A DNA stretch of 64,000 nt from Hymenobacter montanus. GTDB taxonomy: Bacteria; Bacteroidota; Bacteroidia; Cytophagales; Hymenobacteraceae. A program made the translations under genes and the position numbers. Below the pieces are notes generated by a model. That model searched no databases and had not been told where the DNA came from. It saw only the letters and a list, made by a program, of their open reading frames with translations. The DNA is taken from NCBI RefSeq assembly GCF_014699115.1, contig NZ_JACXAD010000015.1:1-64000 (forward strand), written 5' to 3'. Shown here piece after piece: positions 54,424 to 63,500 of this stretch. Positions within the stretch are counted from its first letter, which is position 1. Every line of letters begins with the position of its first letter.

Positions 54424-55236
54424 ATGCGTCTTAATCTCCGCTTCATTATTGCCCTTATCGTGGCCGCAGTATCTCTTTTTGGCTACTATTTCAACACTTC
54501 CAAGAACGAGGTGACTGGCGAAACCCAGCACGTGAACATGAGCGCCGACCAGGAAATAGCCTTGGGCCTGCAAGCCGCGCCGGCAATGGCGGCCCAGTAC
54601 GGCGGGGAGAGCCCCGACGCCCGGGCCGCCGCCGCCGTGCGGGAGGTGGGCCAGAAGATTATTGCCAGCACCAAGGCGGGCCAGACTCCCTACAAATTTC
54701 AGTTTCATTTGCTGGCCGACGACCAGACCATCAATGCGTTCGCGCTACCGGGCGGGCAGGTGTTCATCACCCAGGGCCTGCTGAAAAAGCTGACTTCCGA
54801 GGCCCAACTGGCCGGGGTGCTGGCCCACGAAGTCGGGCACGTGGTGGGCCGGCACTCGGCGGCGCAAGTGGCGAAAGCAAACCTAACCCAGGGCCTGGCC
54901 GGCGCGGCAACCATTGCCTCGTACGACCCCGACAGCCCCGGTAGGTCGGCCGCCAAAGCGGCGGTAGCCGCCGCCATTGCCAAGGTTATTGGCCTACGTT
55001 TTGGCCGCGAAGACGAGTTGGAGGCCGATAAACTGGCCGTGGACTTCACCCCTCAAGCCGGCTACGACCCGCGCACCATGATTCAGGTAATGCAAATGCT
55101 GGCGCAACAAGGTGGCCGCAGCGCCACGCCCGAGTTTTTGAGTACCCACCCCGACCCCGGCAACCGAATCAGCTATTTGCAGCAAGAAATTGCCGCCCAG
55201 TTTCCGCAGGGCGTACCCGCCGGGCTGAGGAAATAA
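54424..55236 (+). CDS. M48-family zinc metallopeptidase
   Basis: About 270 residues; the MRLNLRFIIALIVAAVSLFG start (54424) gives one N-terminal membrane segment or signal, the longer frame does not. The zinc motif is HEVGH in VLAHEVGHVVGRHS near residue 140, and the distal Glu lies in EDELEADKLAVD. The order matches soluble/periplasmic M48 (LoiP/BepA-like) proteases that degrade misfolded envelope proteins. A trio of short repeats follows. Confidence 0.92.
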   Translation: MRLNLRFIIALIVAAVSLFGYYFNTSKNEVTGETQHVNMSADQEIALGLQAAPAMAAQYGGESPDARAAAAVREVGQKIIASTKAGQTPYKFQFHLLADDQTINAFALPGGQVFITQGLLKKLTSEAQLAGVLAHEVGHVVGRHSAAQVAKANLTQGLAGAATIASYDPDSPGRSAAKAAVAAAIAKVIGLRFGREDELEADKLAVDFTPQAGYDPRTMIQVMQMLAQQGGRSATPEFLSTHPDPGNRISYLQQEIAAQFPQGVPAGLRK

Positions 55237-55280
55237 GGACCACGGATTCGCTCGGATTTTTCGGATTACACGGATTTTGT
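55237..55280 (+). repeat. ATCCG-type intergenic repeat, copy 1 (inverted)
   Basis: A 44-bp unit containing ACCACGGATTCGCTCGGATT then TTTCGGATTACACGGATTTT, starting right after the M48 stop. It is the exact inverse of the 55421-55464 unit except at one or two bases. Confidence 0.88.
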
Positions 55281-55329
55281 GATAGGCGCGAATAATCCAG
55301 CCGGTCGTCCTAATTAGCTAATATCAACG

Positions 55330-55368
55330 CAAAAGGAAAGGCCTCTTAATCAGGTGGCTTTTCTTTTG
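55330..55368. terminator. imperfect hairpin between the M48 and LON genes
   Basis: CAAAAGGAAAGGCC and GGCTTTTCTTTTG form a stem with a bulge, ending in T-rich sequence. It lies inside the inverted repeat pair. Confidence 0.5.
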
Positions 55369-55420
55369 TTTTGAGTTCTGTGTTGGTTTAGGTGCAAAGC
55401 CAAACCCTGATGAATTGTCT

Positions 55421-55505
55421 ACAAAATCCGTGTAATCCGAAAAATCCGGGCGAATCCGTGGTCCAAAATCCGTGTAATCCGAAAAATCCGAGCGAATCCG
55501 TGGTC
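55421..55505 (-). repeat. ATCCG-type intergenic repeat, copies 2 and 3 (direct)
   Basis: Two adjacent units, 55421-55464 and 55465-55505, each ...AATCCGTGTAATCCG, AAAAATCC, then GCGAATCCGTGGTC. The last unit runs into the TGA stop of the LON gene. No spacer separates them, so it is not a CRISPR. Confidence 0.88.
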
Positions 55506-56139
55506 AGAAGTTAGGTGGGGTCAGGTTTTTGAAATGACCATTCAGCCGTACCCGCTCTTTGAGGCGCTCGGTTTCGAGCACCACGGGCAGAATGGTATCG
55601 AGGTGGTCGCGCACGATTTCCTGGCGTTCCTGCTCGCTGGTGGTGGCCAGCAGCTGGTACTCCTGCTCGGTACTGAAGCCGATGTGGTGGCCGACGTCGA
55701 AGATGCTGTATTCCGGGTCCAACTCCAGGAGGAGCTTGCGCAGGCCGAGGGCTTCGTACAGTTGGCGAACCTGCTGGGTGATGATTTCGCGCAGCAGGGG
55801 GTCGGCCTCGTTGTCCTGCACTACGTCTTCGACTTGGCCCCCCGCGTAGAGCTTGCCGGGCGCCTGGCGGTAGAATTTGTTGATGCGGAACACGCCCACG
55901 GCCTTGGTGCGAATGTCCAGCTCGCCGCTCGCATAGGTTTGCTCCACGCTCAGCAAGCGCATTTCGGTGCCCAGCTCGCTCAGGGAATTGTCGAGGTAGG
56001 GGGGAATGCCGAAAGTGCTGTCTTGCTCGATGCACTCGCGCACCAGCTGGCGGTAGCGGGGCTCAAAGATGTGCAGGTTAAGCTTTTCGCCGGGGAAAAC
56101 GACCAGATTCAGCGGAAACAGCGGTAACAAGCGGGACAT
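55504..56139 (-). CDS. LON substrate-binding (LON-SB) domain protein
   Basis: About 211 residues; MSRLLPLFPLNLVVFPGEKL (56139) is the family N-terminus, and the frame upstream to 56307 is an extension through the mtgA promoter. The N-terminal part is a PUA-like LON-SB fold (LFPLNLVVFPG, LHIFEPRYR), followed by a helical C-terminal part; no ATPase or protease domain is present. Such stand-alone proteins are widespread in Bacteroidota; role unclear, maybe substrate recognition. Divergent from mtgA. Confidence 0.88.
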   Translation of the reverse strand: MSRLLPLFPLNLVVFPGEKLNLHIFEPRYRQLVRECIEQDSTFGIPPYLDNSLSELGTEMRLLSVEQTYASGELDIRTKAVGVFRINKFYRQAPGKLYAGGQVEDVVQDNEADPLLREIITQQVRQLYEALGLRKLLLELDPEYSIFDVGHHIGFSTEQEYQLLATTSEQERQEIVRDHLDTILPVVLETERLKERVRLNGHFKNLTPPNF

Positions 56140-56268
56140 GGCAACAGAACAAGTAAAAGGGAAGGTAACCGAAGGCCCAACAAGTTGAGTACCCCGTTGG
56201 ATTTGGCGGCATCGGGTGGGAGCCGGACGGAAAGGTAGGAGGGAAAGGCGAAAACGTACGGGGCGCGC

Positions 56269-56276
56269 TATTTTTG
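56269..56276 (+). promoter_or_regulatory. -7 promoter box of mtgA, leaderless arrangement
   Basis: TATTTTTG is a perfect TAnnTTTG box ending 5 bp before the mtgA ATG at 56282. Transcription would start at about the start codon, so the mRNA is likely leaderless. Confidence 0.55.
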
Positions 56277-56281
56277 CCGCA

Positions 56282-57046
56282 ATGGCTATTTCCGCGCGCT
56301 TCCCCACTCTTTCCGTTCTCCTTAAAAAAAGCGCCCGGCTGCTGCTGCAAGTGGTGGCGGCCCTGGTGTTAGCGTCGGTGGCGTGGGTCCTGATTTACCG
56401 TTGGGTGTCGCCCCCGGCCACCTGGCTGATGCTGGACCGCCGCGCCCACCCCCCCGTGGGGCGCGGCTACTATGGCATTCAGCCCGCCCCGCGCCACATC
56501 CGTTACCAATTCCGCACGATCGACGAAGTGGCGCCATCCGTGCCCCTGGCCCTGGTGGCAGCCGAAGACCAACGCTTCCTCATCCACCACGGCTTCGACT
56601 TCGACGCCCTGACCCGAGCGGCCAAGCGCAACTGGAACGGCGACGGCACCCACATCGTGGGGGGCAGCACCATCTCGCAGCAAGTAGCTAAAAACGTGTT
56701 TTTGTGGCAGGGCCGGAGCTATGTACGCAAGGCGGCCGAAGCGTATTTTACGGTACTGATTGAGTTTATGTGGAACAAGCGGCGCATCATGGAAATGTAC
56801 CTGAGCGTGGCCGAAATGGGCGACTGCACCTTTGGCGTCGAGGCCGCCAGCCAGCGCTACTTCGGCAAATCGGCCAGCCAGGTGAGCTCAGCTGAGGCTG
56901 CGCTGTTGGCCGGGGTGCTGCCCAATCCGCTACGGTTCCGGGCCTCCAACCCGGGGCCGGTAGCGCGGGCCAAGCAGCAGCGGGTGCTGCAAAACATGCG
57001 CCGCTTGGGCGGGGTAACCTACGTGAACACGCTTATTAGCAAATAG
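56282..57046 (+). CDS. mtgA: monofunctional biosynthetic peptidoglycan transglycosylase
   Basis: About 254 residues with one N-terminal membrane anchor (QVVAALVLASVAWVLIYRWV) and a GT51 glycosyltransferase domain. The catalytic block AAEDQRFLIHHGFD near residue 100, GGSTISQQVAKNVFLW and the second Glu region FMWNKRRIMEMYLSVAEMG are conserved. It polymerises lipid II into glycan strands at the inner membrane. ATG 56282 is preferred over the frame start 56216 because the latter lies upstream of the promoter box. It is followed 2 bp on by the 57049 gene. Confidence 0.93.
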   Translation: MAISARFPTLSVLLKKSARLLLQVVAALVLASVAWVLIYRWVSPPATWLMLDRRAHPPVGRGYYGIQPAPRHIRYQFRTIDEVAPSVPLALVAAEDQRFLIHHGFDFDALTRAAKRNWNGDGTHIVGGSTISQQVAKNVFLWQGRSYVRKAAEAYFTVLIEFMWNKRRIMEMYLSVAEMGDCTFGVEAASQRYFGKSASQVSSAEAALLAGVLPNPLRFRASNPGPVARAKQQRVLQNMRRLGGVTYVNTLISK

Positions 57047-57048
57047 CC

Positions 57049-57519
57049 ATGGCTCACCGGCATTCTAAGGGGTGGATGGTACTGGCTGGCCTGGCCCTGC
57101 CCGCGTGCGTTGCACTGCGCCGCCCCGGGCCAGCGGGCCGCCCGGACGAAACCGCGGCCGCCATTCGGAGCGTACTCACTACGCAAACCGCCGCCTGGAA
57201 CCGGGGCGACATTCCCGGGTTTATGCAAGGCTACTGGCAGTCGGATTCGCTGGTGTTCATCGGCCGCCGGGGGCCCACCTACGGCTGGCAAGCCACCCTG
57301 GCCAATTATCAGAAAAACTATCCGGATGCCGCCGCCATGGGCCGGTTGGACTTCAGCGGCTTGCGGGTGACGCTGCTGGCCCCCGGCGCCGCGCAGGTGG
57401 TGGGGCACTGGCACCTGGCCCGGCCGGCGGCGGGAGATTTACAAGGGTATTTTCTGCTGGTGCTGCGGCAGATTGATGGAAAATGGGTCGTGGTGGCCGA
57501 TCACACAAATAGCCAGTAA
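57049..57519 (+). CDS. putative lipoprotein with DUF4440/NTF2-like domain
   Basis: A 156-residue protein with a short signal ending in LALPAC, a possible lipobox. The mature part has the DUF4440/SnoaL-like cone fold pattern: IRSVLTTQTAAWNRGDIPGF with MQGYWQ, and HWHLARPAAGDLQGYFLLVL with the family-type end RQIDGKWVVVADHTN. Function unknown; these domains bind small ligands. Two bp after mtgA, so co-transcribed. Confidence 0.8.
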   Translation: MAHRHSKGWMVLAGLALPACVALRRPGPAGRPDETAAAIRSVLTTQTAAWNRGDIPGFMQGYWQSDSLVFIGRRGPTYGWQATLANYQKNYPDAAAMGRLDFSGLRVTLLAPGAAQVVGHWHLARPAAGDLQGYFLLVLRQIDGKWVVVADHTNSQ

Positions 57520-57932
57520 ATACCCCGCCCAAGTGCCCGTGCCCTGGTAGCCGTCAAAAGTGTGGTCCCATTGAGTCGATGGAGGAACAAGTCAGGGCGG
57601 TGGCTGCTCGTGTGAATCGATTACTCCCCACCCGCGCGGCGTTGCTCGGCGGGATGGGTTCGATTGCTTCTGGCTACTACCTGGCACAACAATTGCAAAA
57701 CCATATGTAGAGCCGGATTAACTGGCTCGCCTCACTGTAGAGGAGCAATCCGAATTAGCGGCTCGGTTCCCGCTGGGAGTACGCCATCCTTTTTTTGGAG
57801 AGGGTAGTGCCTTTATGGATAATGCTGTAGTAGCGTTGAGGTTAAAGCCGCTAGCTGGCCTTAGTTGAGCCCTATATGGGGATGTATTTTTTCTTTTCTT
57901 CCCTCACCAACCTTTTTTCACCCTTACAACTC
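57520..57932. other. intergenic region with a possible decayed small gene
   Basis: Contains a split open frame (57579-57868, listed separately) and the leader of the T9SS cargo gene, including a T-rich tract 57885-57925. No other feature. Confidence 0.45.
57579..57868 (+). pseudogene. possible frameshifted small gene
   Basis: ATG 57579 opens MEEQVRAVAARVNRLLPTRA and runs 43 residues to TAG at 57708. The next frame then reads LARLTVEEQSELAARFPLGV and ends at TGA 57866, giving a combined coding span of about 93 residues if a base were lost or gained near 57710. The continuation is Leu/Glu/Ala-rich and protein-like. It may be a decayed gene or chance; no homologue is recognised. Confidence 0.3.
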
Positions 57933-59903
57933 ATGAGACAACCTTACACTGCATCCTGGCGGATGCTGGCCCTTACTACCCTGTTGGGCCTTGGCAGCAC
58001 GGGCGTTTTTGCGCAGACGCTGAACTATACCACGGCGGGAGCCTCCAACGTGGCCGGTACCTACACCGATCTGGGCCCGGCAGGCACGGTCATTACAACC
58101 CCTAATAATGATGACGCCAACTCGGCCCCGACGCCCATTGGGTTCACGTTCAATTTCAATGGCACGGCTTTCACCAGTTTCGTGCTCAACACCAACGGCT
58201 TTATCAAGCTGGGAACGGTCGCGCCGGAGCCGCGGAATTTTTTTGCGGGGTGGCAGTCGATAGCCGGAGGACCCCTAAACGCGGAAGCCGAAACGAACCT
58301 GCTGCTGCCGCTAAACCTTGATCTGGCTGGAACGGCGACGACCGAGTATCGGGTGGCGACGAGTGGGCCGGTGGGGGCCCGGGTAACCACCGTGCAGTGG
58401 AAAAACGTGACCGACTTTGATAACTCGCCAGCAACTAGCCGGGCAATATTTGGGAACATCTCGTTTCAGATTAAGCTGTATGAAACCTCGAACCGGATTG
58501 AATTCGTGTATGGCCCAGGAACCTCAAGTAACGACGGCAGGCTTTTTAAGACCATTGGCGTCGGCATAAAAGGGTCAGGCAATACTGCTACCACCGCGGT
58601 TTTAGTGAACAAGCCCGAGGGGTATACGTGGAATAAGGCCTTGTTCCAGGCGGGCCGCTATAGGTCAACTGACGTTTTCGGTACGGTTAGGGTCTTTGCG
58701 TTCAACATGAGCTGCCCTAACCTCCCGGATGCGGGCCGTACGTTTCGCTTCGAGCCGACCGCGCCTCTCGACGCCGCAGTTGACGCTGTGTACGCGCTGG
58801 GGAAAACGCCGCTCAGTCCGCAGGCCGTCCGGGCCATGGTGCGCAACGTGGGCACTTCGGCGCTCACCAACCTGCCCGTGACGCTGAACGTGACGGGGGC
58901 CACTACCTTCGCGAACACCCAAATAGTAGCATCCCTGGCGCCTGGCGCGTCGACCCTGGTTACCTTCGCCGCCTTCACGCCTGGTACTACCGGGACGAAT
59001 ACGCTCACGGTTACCGTGCCGGCAGATGGTATTACAGCGAATAACTCGCGTGCTTACTCCCAGCAGGTCGAAGCTACTACGTTCGCCGTCGCCGACCCTA
59101 CCATCCCCGCCATCACCAGCGGACTTATTGAAAACGTGGGAGGACGGGGCAACGACGGGGCAGTTTTTGCCGTCAAGTACACGAGCAGTACTAGCCGCAC
59201 GGTGACGGGTGTGCGGGTCATGATCGCCGATGATGACAATATTAACCTGCGTTACATTTATGCCACGCTGCTCAACAGCGCCGGCGCTATCATCGCCAGC
59301 TCTGCTCCCCTTCAATTGTCTTGGTCTGATGGAGGAAGTTATAAGACATTGACTTTTAACAGCCCAGTGACGGTTGCCGCCGGTGATTTTTACGTGGGTG
59401 TAGCCCGCGTAATATCCAATAATCCTTCAGCCGAGCGGTCATTCTATCCCATCGGCTTTCAGCGGGAAGTGCCGCTGCGGACCGGCACCTTCTTTAGAAG
59501 AACGCCCAGGGGCGACGATGGACCTAGTGAGCTAGTGGATGTAGCGCCGAATCAAGGGGCTAGCTTCTATGATCCTCTTTATCCAGGTGATATTGGTCGG
59601 TTTATGATCGAAGCAGTGACGACGACTACCCCCCTGAGCCGGTCGGCAGGGCTTGACCGGGCCGTATCCGTGTACCCCAACCCCAGCACGGGCGTGGTGA
59701 AGGTGGACGTGCGCGGGGCTAACGCCCCCGGCCAACTGAACGTACAGGTGCTAAATCTGCTAGGCCAGCAGGTCTACACCACATTGCTGAAGGACAACTT
59801 TACCAACGAGGTGAACCTCGCCGGCCTGGCTAATGGCGTGTATCTACTCCAGGTGCAGACCGGCGCGGCCTTCACCTCGCGTCAGGTAGTCATCACCCGA
59901 TAG
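57933..59903 (+). CDS. secreted T9SS cargo protein with CARDB-like domain
   Basis: About 656 residues from MRQPYTASWRMLALTTLLGL (57933) with a signal peptide (cleavage after GVFAQ). The N-terminal ~240 residues are a beta-rich domain (PIGFTFNFNGTAFTSFVLNT, NGFIKLG). A CARDB-like Ig domain (VRNVGTSALTNLPVTLNVTG) spans about 265-370, and a beta domain with VTGVRVMIADDDNINLRYIY follows. The T9SS type A sorting domain VSVYPNPSTGVVKVDVRG ... NGVYLLQVQTGAA covers the last ~75 residues. It should be secreted through the outer membrane; role unknown, possibly adhesion. A 25-bp terminator follows. Confidence 0.88.
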   Translation: MRQPYTASWRMLALTTLLGLGSTGVFAQTLNYTTAGASNVAGTYTDLGPAGTVITTPNNDDANSAPTPIGFTFNFNGTAFTSFVLNTNGFIKLGTVAPEPRNFFAGWQSIAGGPLNAEAETNLLLPLNLDLAGTATTEYRVATSGPVGARVTTVQWKNVTDFDNSPATSRAIFGNISFQIKLYETSNRIEFVYGPGTSSNDGRLFKTIGVGIKGSGNTATTAVLVNKPEGYTWNKALFQAGRYRSTDVFGTVRVFAFNMSCPNLPDAGRTFRFEPTAPLDAAVDAVYALGKTPLSPQAVRAMVRNVGTSALTNLPVTLNVTGATTFANTQIVASLAPGASTLVTFAAFTPGTTGTNTLTVTVPADGITANNSRAYSQQVEATTFAVADPTIPAITSGLIENVGGRGNDGAVFAVKYTSSTSRTVTGVRVMIADDDNINLRYIYATLLNSAGAIIASSAPLQLSWSDGGSYKTLTFNSPVTVAAGDFYVGVARVISNNPSAERSFYPIGFQREVPLRTGTFFRRTPRGDDGPSELVDVAPNQGASFYDPLYPGDIGRFMIEAVTTTTPLSRSAGLDRAVSVYPNPSTGVVKVDVRGANAPGQLNVQVLNLLGQQVYTTLLKDNFTNEVNLAGLANGVYLLQVQTGAAFTSRQVVITR

Positions 59904-59918
59904 GGCAGTCCCTGTTTC

Positions 59919-59974
59919 CAGAGCCCCGCTAGCAAGGCCCACCGGTTGAGGTGGGCCTTGCTAGCGGGGCTCTG
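59919..59974 (+). terminator. terminator with 25-bp perfect stem
   Basis: CAGAGCCCCGCTAGCAAGGC then CCACC pairs exactly with GGTGG then GCCTTGCTAGCGGGGCTCTG around GGTTGA. There is no T-run, but the stem is very strong and lies 16 bp after the stop. Confidence 0.8.
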
Positions 59975-60500
59975 GCACGTTAAGCCGGGGCTGTAACCGT
60001 GGAGAGCCGGGAGCAAGATAGTGGCAGCCTATATATGGACGATTGAATCAGATGAGGTCTCATACGAGTTGCGGGTACTTAACACCGGCTGCGGTCCACG
60101 CCAGCACCTTGATGAAGACTCTTGCCGCCCGGACGTTATCCTTTGTTATTGATTGGTGAATTTGCAATGATAAATATGGATTTAACACAGATTTTGATAC
60201 GAAGCTACTAGCTTTTCTTTGTATGGATAAGTGCTATTCCTGCCATAGGCCTGAGAAAATACCATTAATTATTTTGCTAGAAATTAGACAGTTGAAAATA
60301 ATGAATGGCTGAATGGCTTTAAAAAAGATAAGTTTTTGAAAGTAGAAATAAAATAGTAATATTGGAACAACACAAACACAGTCGGATTTTTCAACGTTGC
60401 TTGGTATTTACTGTAAATAACTGATATATAGCGTGTAATAGCGATCACGCATTATCAAATCGATTTCATTCATTGTTCAATCCTACTGCATACCGCAACT
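59975..60500. other. long AT-rich leader of the cytochrome-like cargo gene
   Basis: About 525 bp without a gene. From 60130 on it is strongly AT-rich for this genome and contains the 13-bp palindrome ATTTACTGTAAAT (60406-60418), a possible operator, in a region where the promoter is expected. It may hold complex regulation of the following gene. Confidence 0.55.
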
Positions 60501-63500
60501 ATGAAAAGCGAATATTATCAACTTGAGAACTGGAGAGTCGGTACACAGAGGGCTAGATTCCTATTAACCAGTGCCTTGTTGTGGCTGATTAGTCACGTCG
60601 GATCTGCGCAAACCGTCACGCTGCCCATTGAGGTGCTCGGCGCGGAAGGCACCGTGGAAACCGTGACGGTCAACGTGCCCACCGGCAGCTTGGCCAGCGG
60701 GCTGTGGCTGCAAGTCAACAATTTGTCCTATGCCAATAAGGCCAGCGTCCGAATAAACGACGGTCCGTGGGTGAACTTGAATAACAGCACCGTGCGCTTT
60801 ACCGAGCGCGAGCGTAACCTCGGCGGCATCGGCGGGGCTCGCGCCTTTTTCGGCACGATTAAGCTCACCCTACCCGTCGCGGCGGGGGCCGTGCGCAATG
60901 GCAATAACACGGTGGCCTTCCGCTTCAACAGCTCCGATGGGGTTTCGATTGGCTACCGCGTCCTCAAGCTCAACTTCGTGGATGAAGGAGGACGCAAGCT
61001 GGTGCCCGCCACCGCCTTCGTGGAGGATAATCCCGCCACCTGGGTAGCCCCACAAAACAATGCCGCCGCCATTGCGGCCGGTAAAACCCTGTGGGAAACG
61101 GCCAGCTTACGCAGCAGCTACCTGGCCAACAACCACGTGCTCAATGCCAAATGCGAGGACTGCCACGCTAAGAACGCCCGCGACCTGAAGTACTTCTCCT
61201 ACTCCAACAAGAGCATCATTGAGCGGGTCAAGTTTCACGGCCTGAGCCAGGACCAGGGCGAGAAAATCGCCAGCTACGTTCGCTCCCTGAACATGAAACA
61301 GCCCGGCCGGCCCTGGAATCCGCCTTACCAGCCGGGCCCGGGACTAGAGTCGAAGCCCGTCGACGAATGGGCCGCGGGGGCCGGCATTGACGCCGTGCTC
61401 GACAACGACGAGGAGGGCTTACCTTACTTGTTTCCGAATGGGATCACGGCGGCCGGCTTTGACTTTACCGGCAAGTTTAATCCGCGCGAAATCCCCATCG
61501 GCATGATGCTGCCCGACTGGAAGCACTGGCTGCCGACCGTGCACCCGCTCGACCAGGGCGGCGGGGACTTTTCGGAGGTGGACCGGCTCTACAATAACCT
61601 GCGGAACAACCTGGCCACGAGAGGCCCGGAATACAAAATTGACCGGTTCGGCTTCGAATCCGGGTCAGCTAACTTCCAGGATGCGGTGGGTAGGTTCTCC
61701 GAATGGATTCCTCGTAATGGCAACAACACCAAGCAAGAGATTGAATCCATCTACTCTGCGCAGCTCTGGAAGCTGGTGAAGATGTGGGAGCTGCACCAGG
61801 AGTTTGCCCTCGAAGGCCTGGGCCAGCAGAAGCACGGCAACGAGGGCGGCGAGCCCCGCATGTGGCTCACGGGGGGCCATTATACCGCTTTCAGGGCCTC
61901 GCCCTTCATGCAGGGAATCGACAGTGGCGAGGGCCAAAACATGGTGGGTCACTCGGCGCAGAACAGCGAAGCCATTGGGAACATGTGGTATCATTTGCAA
62001 CTGCTGCTTTCGCTGGGGGGGCGACGGCCAGGTGTTACCGGCATTCAGCCCTACGACTGGGGATACGCCTATGGCAAATTCAATGACCTGGCGAGCTATA
62101 ACCACGAATCGGAGCTGATGCGCTTCTTGGTGCACGCCATTGCCGGCGTACAAGCGTCCAACAACGGGCTCAAACCCGGCGAACATACCCCCGGCAGCAC
62201 GGATGCGCCGTTCGATTTCGCCTGGTCGCCACGAATCTGGGCGTTTGGGGCCTTTTACAACTATGCCAGTCGCAACGTGCTCTGGAAGAATACCTCTCCC
62301 GCCCTGCGCAAACAGATCATCGATGCGTATTTGGGCGCCGTGCTGCAACACTGCCGCCGGTGGACCCCCGCCGAGTACGTGCGCGACTCCGAGAACAACG
62401 AATCTTCCTGGCCGCCGTCGTCCTACCACCTGGGCGACTACCGACAGAATGGATCGGAGCGCCGGCGGGCACCGGATCAGCTCTACGAGGGATTGTCGTA
62501 TTTCGCCAAGATCGGGGCTTCGTGCCAGCTGATCAACGGCCTCGTCGATTGGGCCCAGCAAATGTGGCCCAACAACGACTGGAGTGCCGTGCGCGTGCCC
62601 ACCTGCACCGAGCAGCCGGCCACGGGCCCAGTGCTGACCGTGCTTTCACCCCAGGAGGGTGGCGTGTACAGCCCCGCCGAGGCCCTGACGTTGACGGCGC
62701 TAGCGGCCAACTTCCCCCAGCCGGTGGCCGCGGTGGAGTACTACGAAAACAACCGCAAAATTGGTCAGGGCACGGGCGCCAACTACGCCTTGACGCTCAC
62801 CAACATCCCCACCGGCTACCACACGGTGGAAGCGCGCGCACGCGACACGAGCGGCACGAGTAAATCGCAAACCGTGCAGTTTTACGTGGGCGCCTCGACG
62901 TGCGCCGTACCGGGCACGCCCTTCGGCCCCGCGGAGGTGTTCGACGGCGACCCGTCAACCTTTATTCACCAACTCAACGTGAACGCCGTGGGGTTTGACT
63001 TGGGCATTGCCCAGCAAATCGGCGTCATTGGCGTGACCCCGCCGCAGCAAGACCGGGAAGCGTACGGCATTATCGGCAGTAAGATCCAGGGGTCGAACCA
63101 GAGCGCCACGGCCGGCTACGTGGACTTATACACCATCGACCAGGCCACGGCCGGGACAAATTACGTGGCCATTACGGGCACCACACCTTACCGCTATGTG
63201 CGCTTGCTCGCGCCGCCCCACGATGAGCATTACCAATGGCACCTGGCCGAATTTTCGGTCTGCCTCGGTACCCAAGGCCAGCCCATCGCCTTGGCCACCG
63301 GCCCGGCGCAGGTGAAAAAGGACCCGGTGGTAGACGTGTTTCCCAACCCGGTGCGCGATGGGCACGCCACGCTCCGTTACACACTGACCCAGGTGCAGCC
63401 CGTCGGCTGGATCTTGTACGACGCCCTGGGCCGGGCCGTGCAGGCGGCTGACTACCGCAACCAGGCGGCCGGCGCGCACACCCAGGCGCTCGACTTCGGG

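Noticed and set aside
55421..55505. CRISPR-like direct repeats
   Set aside because: Only two adjacent copies without spacers, and a third inverted copy; fits an intergenic repeat family.
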